A DNA stretch of 64,000 nt from Parapedobacter koreensis (GTDB lineage: Bacteria; Bacteroidota; Bacteroidia; Sphingobacteriales; Sphingobacteriaceae): contig NZ_FNZR01000002.1 of NCBI RefSeq assembly GCF_900109365.1, positions 558,001 to 622,000 on the forward strand, written 5' to 3'. Below the pieces are notes generated by a model. The model was not told the origin of the DNA. It saw only the letters and a program-made list of their open reading frames with translations, and made no database searches. Of this stretch, positions 57,913-64,000 are shown in pieces; position 1 is the first letter of the stretch; every line of letters starts with the position of its first letter. The translations under genes were made by a program, and so were the position numbers.

Positions 57913-58116
57913 TTACCGATTGGGTTTGACCGTTAATGAGTCGTTGTCAATCCGAACGGAGTCTGGTTTATGCAACTTGTCATAATTCAACCCCTGCTCG
58001 TAATAATCCTCAGCGACCAACGAGTCCGTATCGTTGCTCACCATGTAAATTCCAAAAGAAATGATCAGCGCCATGAACAGCACCAATGAAATCGCAATTT
58101 TTATTCCCCAGTCCAT
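57913..58116 (-). CDS. FixH-family protein (cbb3 assembly)
   Basis: A 67-residue protein with one N-terminal transmembrane helix (about 4-27, IKIAISLVLFMALIISFGIYMV) and a short soluble tail with EDYYEQGLNYDKL, the FixH signature. It is shorter than proteobacterial FixH (about 150 residues), as usual in Bacteroidota. It lies between ccoG and the SafE gene. The role is in biogenesis of the cbb3 oxidase, probably copper-related. Confidence 0.85.
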   Translation of the reverse strand: MDWGIKIAISLVLFMALIISFGIYMVSNDTDSLVAEDYYEQGLNYDKLHKPDSVRIDNDSLTVKPNR

Positions 58117-58133
58117 TTTCGATGTTTCAGTTG

Positions 58134-59516
58134 TTAATTTCCTCCTCCGGGTGGCGCTACAAATGTGGTCTTCATCGTCTCTAACACCCTTCCGTCCACC
58201 ATGACGTTTACTTTCACGTTCGTCTTGTAAGCCTGCACCTCCCGTTGAGCAGTTATTAAGAAAAAGCTCAGCTGCGCGGTACCCCCGCTCTTTAATTCAT
58301 CAATTTTATTGACCACCTGTACGGTGAAGTTTTCCGCTGCGGCTACCAGTTCGAATGGCATGTCCTGATGAGTTTTATTGATCAGCTCCAAGCTATACAG
58401 GTTGCTCACCGTGCCATCCGGACGGATTTGATAACTGCTTCCCTTTGCCCGGAGCAACGTACCATCCACCTGCGACCGGCTGAATATCAACCAGCCAAAG
58501 ATACCCATCAACACCACTAACACGACGGTATAAGCAATTGCCCTGGTGTTTCCCTTTTTTTTGGTGTCACCCGCAATCTCCCCCGTTGCATAAAAGCCGA
58601 TGAGCTTTTTGGGCTTGTCCAGTTTTTCCATCACTGCATCACACGCATCGATGCAGGCTGTACAGCTCACACATTCCATCTGTAAGCCGTTGCGGATGTC
58701 AATGCCTGTTGGGCATACGTGCACGCATAGTTTGCAATCCACGCAATCGCCTACAGCCTGTTCGCTTCCTTTTTTACGGTGACCACGGGGCTCGCCCCGC
58801 CTGTAGTCATAGGCAACTGTGATGCTTTGGTCATCCAGCAGCACCCCCTGCAACCGTCCATAGGGACATACCGTGGTACAAACGATTTCGCGTACGTAAG
58901 CAAACACGGCATAAAAAACCAAGGTAAAAAGCATGATGGAAACAAATCCCCCAAGGTGTTGGCTTACCGGGTCGCCCATGATTTTCCAAAGATTATCCAC
59001 CCCAATGATATAGGCAAGAAAGATGTTGGAAATGAAAAACGAGATAAGCAGAAAAATAGCATGCTTGATCAATTTTTTCCTTTGCTTGGCCCACGTATTC
59101 GGTGCCTGGTTCAGCTTTTTCTGCTGTTGCCAGTCGCCTTCTATCCAGTATTCGATCCGTCGGAACACCAGCTCCATAAAAATCGTCTGTGGACAAGCCC
59201 ACCCACACCACACACGTCCATAGACCACGGTGAACAGCACGATGCACACCATAGCAATAAGCATCCCAAAGACGAAAATATGCAGGTCTTGGGGCCAGAA
59301 CACGTTGCCGAATAGCACAAACTTACGATCGATGATATTGAACATCAGAAACGGCTCACCCCCGATTTTTATAAAAGGGGCTGCCACCAATAAAGCCAGC
59401 AACGTATAGCCCAGCCACTGGCGGTAGGCAAATAATTTGCCCCCCGGTTTCTTGGCATATATCCACTCGCGCTTGGGCTTCGTCCCATCCAATGCCTTTC
59501 CTACGATCATATCCAT
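58134..59516 (-). CDS. ccoG: Cytochrome c oxidase accessory protein CcoG (RdxA/FixG)
   Basis: Membrane ferredoxin-like protein needed for cbb3 oxidase maturation, reported as a copper reductase in other bacteria. 460 residues with about five transmembrane helices. A CGWACPQTIFMELVF motif lies in the N-terminal half. Two 4Fe-4S ligand sets are near 256-295 (CVDCKLCVHVCPTG and CVSCTACIDACD). A C-terminal immunoglobulin-like domain (about 345-455) follows the last helix. All cluster cysteines appear intact. Confidence 0.95.
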   Translation of the reverse strand: MDMIVGKALDGTKPKREWIYAKKPGGKLFAYRQWLGYTLLALLVAAPFIKIGGEPFLMFNIIDRKFVLFGNVFWPQDLHIFVFGMLIAMVCIVLFTVVYGRVWCGWACPQTIFMELVFRRIEYWIEGDWQQQKKLNQAPNTWAKQRKKLIKHAIFLLISFFISNIFLAYIIGVDNLWKIMGDPVSQHLGGFVSIMLFTLVFYAVFAYVREIVCTTVCPYGRLQGVLLDDQSITVAYDYRRGEPRGHRKKGSEQAVGDCVDCKLCVHVCPTGIDIRNGLQMECVSCTACIDACDAVMEKLDKPKKLIGFYATGEIAGDTKKKGNTRAIAYTVVLVVLMGIFGWLIFSRSQVDGTLLRAKGSSYQIRPDGTVSNLYSLELINKTHQDMPFELVAAAENFTVQVVNKIDELKSGGTAQLSFFLITAQREVQAYKTNVKVNVMVDGRVLETMKTTFVAPPGGGN

Positions 59517-59527
59517 AGCTACCTGCT

Positions 59528-60445
59528 TTATATCACCTTCTTCTCATCCCCGGCCACTGTTGCCGTCTCCGTTCCCGCTGCGTCTTGCGCTGACTGATAT
59601 TCTACCTTATCCCCTTGTGGTTCTTTCGGGTTTGGTGGGTTCGTTCCCCTTAGGCTAAGGATGTAGTTGCTGACTTCTGCAATTTGCGCCGGCGTAAGGC
59701 TCTGTTCCCAAGGAACCATGCCTTTGTCGAGTACCCCATATTTTACGGTCTTAAACACATCCTGAATTTCCCCGCCATGCAACCAGAATTCATCCGTCAG
59801 GTTGGGGCCAATTCCGCCTTCTCCGGCATTGCCGTGGCATACGGCACAATTTTGGGTAAAAACAGCTTGTCCAGCAGCTATCGTTTCCGGCTGCGCATCC
59901 ACTTCTACCGAATTTTCGTCGATATTGTTGGCGGCTTGCGCCAACCACTCTTGGCGTGCCTTTTCAGCTTTAGCCATTTCGCGTTCGTATTCTTGGTCCT
60001 GGTTTGGCCCCCATCCAAAGACATGGTACACACAGAGGTACACCGCTGCAAATACAACCGAGGCATAGAACAAGCCGTTGAACCAAGCCGGCACAGGATT
60101 GTCCAACTCCTTGATGTCGTCATATGTATGATCAATGATCAAATCTTTCTCTTCGGCAATCGGGCGCAATCCCATCAGTTTGTTCCACCATGCCCGACGT
60201 TTGGCCTTACGGGCGGCCAGGGCCTGTACTTTTGTTTCCTTTTCTGCTTCCAAGATGTGCGGCATGGTGATACGCACCATGACGCGCATCGCCTTGAGTA
60301 CGACGATAGCAGCGGCAAGCACCACGATCATTACGATGATGAGCGCGATAATGAGTATATCATTGTTGATATTTCCACTTCCGAATAACGAAGTGGCCGT
60401 GGCAGCCTCCTCAACGTTATCTATCTGTATAAATGCTATTTCCAT
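59528..60445 (-). CDS. ccoP: cbb3-type cytochrome c oxidase subunit III
   Basis: Electron-entry subunit carrying haem c. 305 residues: a hydrophobic helix near 27-50, a charged stretch, a second helix (about 118-140), then a cytochrome c domain with CAVCH (about 198-202) and a later Met ligand in KGMVPWEQ. Only one CxxCH is present, while proteobacterial CcoP has two. The unusual two-helix N-terminus is typical of Bacteroidota. It lies 11 nt upstream of ccoG. Confidence 0.92.
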   Translation of the reverse strand: MEIAFIQIDNVEEAATATSLFGSGNINNDILIIALIIVMIVVLAAAIVVLKAMRVMVRITMPHILEAEKETKVQALAARKAKRRAWWNKLMGLRPIAEEKDLIIDHTYDDIKELDNPVPAWFNGLFYASVVFAAVYLCVYHVFGWGPNQDQEYEREMAKAEKARQEWLAQAANNIDENSVEVDAQPETIAAGQAVFTQNCAVCHGNAGEGGIGPNLTDEFWLHGGEIQDVFKTVKYGVLDKGMVPWEQSLTPAQIAEVSNYILSLRGTNPPNPKEPQGDKVEYQSAQDAAGTETATVAGDEKKVI

Positions 60446-60466
60446 GGTTTGTAGTTGTTTAGTATG

Positions 60467-60643
60467 TTAAACATTATCACACTCTTCGGCTTCATCCATT
60501 GGAATTTCCTTCATGTAGTCTACATAGTCTTTCCGCATGCGAACCAGCATGATGGCTACCACGATGAAGAAGATGAGAAAAATCCACAGCGAAACAATGA
60601 GGTACCACTCATTACCGCTCAAATCCGTTATTTGCTTAAACAT
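60467..60643 (-). CDS. ccoQ: CcoQ-like small subunit of the cbb3 oxidase
   Basis: A 58-residue protein between ccoNO and ccoP: MFKQITDLSGNEWYL, then one transmembrane helix (about 15-35, IVSLWIFLIFFIVVAIMLV) and a charged cytoplasmic tail ending EEC-DNV. It starts 21 nt after ccoNO and ends 21 nt before ccoP, in register with the operon. Position, size and topology match CcoQ/FixQ, but the sequence is too short for certainty by similarity. Confidence 0.78.
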   Translation of the reverse strand: MFKQITDLSGNEWYLIVSLWIFLIFFIVVAIMLVRMRKDYVDYMKEIPMDEAEECDNV

Positions 60644-60664
60644 TGCCTATTAAATTTTAAAGCG

Positions 60665-62791
60665 TTAATCCTGTGTTGCTGCCGTTGCTTGTGCCTTGAT
60701 ATCTGTCCCTAATCGTTGCAGATAGGCGATCAAGGCGATGATTTCCCGATCCGGCCGTATCGTGACACCCTGTTGCCCTAAGTCCGCCACGATGGTTTCA
60801 GCCTGTTGGTGGAGGTGGGTGTTTGCTGCATTGATATCGGCATCGGTATACGGCACGCCCAAAATCCGCATGGCATTCAACTTGGCTTTAGTGGCCGTAG
60901 TATCCAGGGGTTGCTCGATAAGCCAAGGATATGGCGGCATGATGCTGCCGGGCGAAGTAATAGTGGGGTCAAGCATGTGATCGAAATGCCACTTATTGGG
61001 ATATTTTTTGCCGATGCGGTGCAGATCAGGCCCAGTCCGTTTGGAACCCCAGAGAAAGGGGTGATCATAGACAAATTCGCCGGCCTTGCTATAATCACCG
61101 TAGCGGGCTGTTTCCGACCGGAATGGCCGGATGGTCTGTGAATGACAGCTCACACAGCCTTCGCGGATGTATAAATCACGGCCCTGCAATTCCAAAGCCG
61201 TATAAGGTTTCACACTGGCAATTGTCGGGACATTCGATGAAATCATAAACGTCGGCATCATCTGCACCAGCCCCCCGATTAAAATGGTGATCAAGGCCAC
61301 AACCATGAATAGGATGGGTTTGCGTTCCAAACGACGGTGCCTGGAGCGCTCGTTGACGACCACTGGTGCCAGTTCCGGTGCCTCGGCCGGTTCATTGGCC
61401 AAGAGCTTTCCTTTCTTCATCGTTTTCACCAAGTTGTAGGCCATGAGGATGGCCCCGGTCAAATACAACGTACCGCCAATGGCACGGAGCATGTGCATCG
61501 GAATGATCTGGAGGGTAGTCGCCAGGAAATTGGGGTATTTCAATACACCCTCTGGCGTAAACTCTTTCCACATCAGTCCTTGTACAACAGCTGCCCAATA
61601 CATCGGAATCGCATAGAAAAGGATACCCAGCGTACCTATCCAAAAGTGCATGGATGCGAGTTTCTTTGAATACAGCTCCGTTCTATAAACCCTGGGTATC
61701 AACCAATAGAGGATAGCAAAGGTCATAAATCCATTCCAACCCAATGCACCCACATGCACGTGGGCAACAATCCAGTCGGTAAAGTGTGCAATGGCATTGA
61801 CCTGCTTCAACGAAAGCATGGGGCCTTCAAAAGTGGCCATGCCATAAGCCGTAAGTGCCACCACCATGAATTTCAATGTAGGCTCCGTACGTACCTTATC
61901 CCATGCCCCCCGCAGGGTGAGCAGCCCGTTGATCATCCCGCCCCAACTGGGAGCGATGAGCATGATGGAAAATACTACGCCGAGCGACTGTACCCATCCC
62001 GGCAATGACGTATACAACAAATGGTGCGGCCCAGCCCAGATGTAAATAAAAATCAACGACCAGAAGTGCAGAATACTCAGCTTATAGGAGTAGATGGGCC
62101 GGTTGGCCATCTTGGGCAGAAAATAATACATCATGCCCAGGTAAGGAGTCGTCAAGAAGAATGCGACAGCATTGTGCCCGTACCACCACTGCACCAGCGC
62201 ATCCTGGACACCGGCATAGAGGTAATAACTCTTCCACATCGAGATCGGCAGCTGTACCGAATTGACGATGTGTAGCACGGCTACGGTGACAAACGTGGCG
62301 ATATAAAACCAGATGGCCACGTACATATGCCGTTCACGCCGCTTGATAATGGTGCCAAACATGTTGATTCCAAAAACTACCCAGATGATGGTAATCCCAA
62401 TGTCTATCGGCAATTCCAGCTCCGCATACTCATGGGACGTCGTGATACCCAGTGGCAGCGTGATGGCCGCAGCCAGAATAATCAGTTGCCAGCCCCAAAA
62501 ATGCACCCGACTCAGCAGATCACTGAACATACGGGCTTTAAGCAGTCGCTGCAACGAGTAGTACACCCCCATAAAAATGGCGTTTCCCACAAATGCGAAA
62601 ATAACGGCATTCGTGTGCAACGGACGTACCCGCCCAAACGTCGTGTATTGGAGTTCGAAGTTCATAAATGGCCATATCAACTGAATGGCCACCAATAACC
62701 CTACGGACATGCCGACAATGCCCCAGATGATAGTGGCGATACCGAAATCCCTTACAATCTTGTTGTCGTAATTAAATTTAGTTAGCTGCAT
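60665..62791 (-). CDS. ccoNO: cbb3-type cytochrome c oxidase, fused subunits I and II
   Basis: Catalytic core of a high-affinity terminal oxidase that reduces O2 to water. The 708 residues combine CcoN (about 1-475, 12 or more helices) and CcoO (about 490-708) in one chain. CcoN shows the copper/haem site WWYGHNAVAFF (Y204, H207-region), HH at 256-257 and the haem ligands in HVHVG (344-348). CcoO has the haem c site CVSCH (546-550) and a TGPDLHRIG block. The fusion is common in Bacteroidota. It is the first gene of the operon; no FNR-like box is visible upstream. Confidence 0.95.
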   Translation of the reverse strand: MQLTKFNYDNKIVRDFGIATIIWGIVGMSVGLLVAIQLIWPFMNFELQYTTFGRVRPLHTNAVIFAFVGNAIFMGVYYSLQRLLKARMFSDLLSRVHFWGWQLIILAAAITLPLGITTSHEYAELELPIDIGITIIWVVFGINMFGTIIKRRERHMYVAIWFYIATFVTVAVLHIVNSVQLPISMWKSYYLYAGVQDALVQWWYGHNAVAFFLTTPYLGMMYYFLPKMANRPIYSYKLSILHFWSLIFIYIWAGPHHLLYTSLPGWVQSLGVVFSIMLIAPSWGGMINGLLTLRGAWDKVRTEPTLKFMVVALTAYGMATFEGPMLSLKQVNAIAHFTDWIVAHVHVGALGWNGFMTFAILYWLIPRVYRTELYSKKLASMHFWIGTLGILFYAIPMYWAAVVQGLMWKEFTPEGVLKYPNFLATTLQIIPMHMLRAIGGTLYLTGAILMAYNLVKTMKKGKLLANEPAEAPELAPVVVNERSRHRRLERKPILFMVVALITILIGGLVQMMPTFMISSNVPTIASVKPYTALELQGRDLYIREGCVSCHSQTIRPFRSETARYGDYSKAGEFVYDHPFLWGSKRTGPDLHRIGKKYPNKWHFDHMLDPTITSPGSIMPPYPWLIEQPLDTTATKAKLNAMRILGVPYTDADINAANTHLHQQAETIVADLGQQGVTIRPDREIIALIAYLQRLGTDIKAQATAATQD

Positions 62792-62908
62792 TGCTGTAAT
62801 TGTTTTTCCGTCGGTAAAATTACTGTCACCGGAGTGTCAGTCGAATGACGGCGATTGGGTTTAAAAGTAATGGTAGTCACTATTTCTTTGGTGGTGGGTG
62901 GTTCGTGA

Positions 62909-62941
62909 TTGGTAGCGAAAAATAAAAATAACGTACATTTG
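62909..62941 (+). promoter_or_regulatory. Promoter of the 94-residue conserved gene
   Basis: TTG at 62909-62911, a 22-bp spacer (slightly long), then TACATTTG at 62934-62941. The ATG at 62966 is 24 nt further on. Confidence 0.55.
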
Positions 62942-62965
62942 GCAAGATTAACGGACAAACAGCTT

Positions 62966-63250
62966 ATGAACATCGCGGCATTCAAGTCATCCCTGGAGCA
63001 CGACACACCACCCATCGGCCTTACCGTACAGCTTGAGGCCTTGTGGTATGATGGCAAAGGTGAGTGGGAGCAAGCCCATGATTTGATTAATGATTTAGCC
63101 GACAAACAGTCCGCCCATGTACATGCCTACCTTCACCGCAAAGAAGGCGATCTTTGGAATGCTGATTACTGGTATCGCCGGGCGGGGCAGCAACGACCGG
63201 CAACAACGTTGGAAGAAGAATGGTTGGCATTGATAAATCTGCTGCTATAA
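62966..63250 (+). CDS. Small conserved hypothetical protein
   Basis: A 94-residue soluble protein from the ATG at 62966, which follows a good promoter; the longer frame from 62909 would start in the promoter. Features: LTVQLEALWYDGKGEWEQAHDLIN (about 19-42) and HAYLHRKEGDLWNADYWYRRAG (about 52-73), two helical hairpins resembling a TPR pair. I recall similar short proteins in many Bacteroidota, with no assigned role. It is divergent from ccoNO across a 174-nt region. Confidence 0.72.
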   Translation: MNIAAFKSSLEHDTPPIGLTVQLEALWYDGKGEWEQAHDLINDLADKQSAHVHAYLHRKEGDLWNADYWYRRAGQQRPATTLEEEWLALINLLL

Positions 63251-63268
63251 GCTGCAATCGCTTTGCCT

Positions 63269-64000
63269 CTAATGTAAAGACGATGTCAATTCCACTTTTT
63301 TGATTCCTTGAAGGTGCAATTCGATATGCTTATAGCGGGCCTTGCTCTCAAATTCACTGATGATTTCCAGAATATCATAATCGATGAAATCTGATTCGCT
63401 CCCATCAATCGTCAACACACTGTATTCAGGCACTTCATCCAGTGTTTTCCTCAGCTTTACCTTATTTAAAAAGGTTACATCGGTATTCAGTTTAACCTGG
63501 TAATGGTCAATACCATGGATAACGCTTTTCGTTACCCGGAATTCCGTCCGGAAATTATTCTGGATAATGTAATAAAGCGAGATCAGCAACCCAATGGAGA
63601 CACCAATAAGCAAGTCCGTGGCGAGGATAATGACGATGGTAATTAGAAAAGGAAAAAATTGTGCCCATCCCAAACGCCACATGTTTACGTAAAGCGAGGG
63701 CTTCGTCAGGTTATAACCCGTTACCAGCAGGACGGCAGCCAGCGAGGCATAAGGGATAAAGTTAATCGCCATGGGAATCAATGCAACGGCAATCAGCAGG
63801 AAGATGCCATGTGTGAAGGCCGAAAGCTTGGTACGACCACCCGCTTGGATATTAGCCGCGCCCCGCACTACAACAGCCGTAATCGGAATGGCCCCCAGTA
63901 ATCCGCATGCGATATTCCCTATCCCCTGCGCTACTAATTCACGGTTTACCGGCGTGATGCGGTTGCGTTTATCCAATTTGTCTACCGCTTCGATGCACAG
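63269..64000 (-). CDS. SulP-family anion transporter with STAS domain, 5' end cut by window edge
   Basis: C-terminal 243 residues of a SLC26/SulP transporter for sulfate, bicarbonate or another anion. The frame is open to base 64000, so the N-terminal helices are missing. Visible parts: the family block ELVAQGIGNIACGLLGAIPITAVVVRGA, helices TM9-12 (KLSAFTHGIFLLIAVAL, SLAAVLLVTGYN, FFPFLITIVIILATDLLIGVSIGLLISL) and a C-terminal STAS domain (last about 85 residues, VLTIDGSESDFIDYD). Bacteroidota members often pair with carbonic anhydrase, which would lie outside the window. Confidence 0.9.
   Translation of the reverse strand: MCIEAVDKLDKRNRITPVNRELVAQGIGNIACGLLGAIPITAVVVRGAANIQAGGRTKLSAFTHGIFLLIAVALIPMAINFIPYASLAAVLLVTGYNLTKPSLYVNMWRLGWAQFFPFLITIVIILATDLLIGVSIGLLISLYYIIQNNFRTEFRVTKSVIHGIDHYQVKLNTDVTFLNKVKLRKTLDEVPEYSVLTIDGSESDFIDYDILEIISEFESKARYKHIELHLQGIKKVELTSSLH

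Overview
The window looks like chromosomal DNA of a Bacteroidota, most likely a Sphingobacteriaceae member (Parapedobacter/Pedobacter-like). Evidence: a SusC/SusD pair, Bacteroidota -7 promoter boxes (TAnnTTTG), a short AMP nucleosidase, DUF4290 beside murA, a PorT-type barrel, a fused cbb3 oxidase subunit I/II and menaquinone-type UbiE. The genus is a guess. I see no tRNA, rRNA, CRISPR array, phage or insertion sequence.

1-15.7 kb is a carbohydrate locus on the minus strand. It holds uxaB-uxaA-uxaC (hexuronate to 2-keto-3-deoxygluconate) and a GH2-susC-susD-Gfo/Idh-DUF6807 unit, with a divergent lacI-type regulator at 14.7 kb. Two long perfect palindromes with the same core (4284-4319 and 14594-14619) precede the two units and are very probably the operators of that regulator. 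15.7-17.9 kb is a PQQ dehydrogenase pseudogene broken by three frameshifts.

17.9-35.7 kb is mostly housekeeping: an ABC-F ATPase with one degenerate ATP site, holA, a stand-alone HSDR_N nuclease-fold protein, clpP-clpX, AMP nucleosidase, a PLP-dependent cysteine/cystathionine synthase with CBS domains, YceI, murA, DUF4290, a UvrD/PcrA helicase, dnaB, then ubiE, a PorT-like barrel and an SDR.

35.7-49.1 kb holds an M61 peptidase, a small barrel, an acyl-CoA ligase, a YihY membrane protein, a 900-residue plug-domain protein without a barrel, cardiolipin synthase, and a three-gene unit: N-formylglutamate amidohydrolase-like, QEGLA/DUF1704 metalloprotease-like and ATP-grasp. I regard that unit as the best candidate for an under-described system.

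49.2-56.7 kb is a complete RND efflux operon (adaptor, pump, outer-membrane factor) facing a membrane-tethered TPR-AraC regulator. 57.2-62.8 kb is a cbb3 oxidase operon (ccoNO-ccoQ-ccoP-ccoG-fixH-SafE) that includes a 58-residue CcoQ-like gene. The window ends in a SulP transporter.

Two features recur across the window. At least four intergenic tracts show an imperfect 7-bp period, each with a different unit. Several -7 boxes also sit only 4-6 nt from the start codon, which suggests leaderless or nearly leaderless mRNAs.
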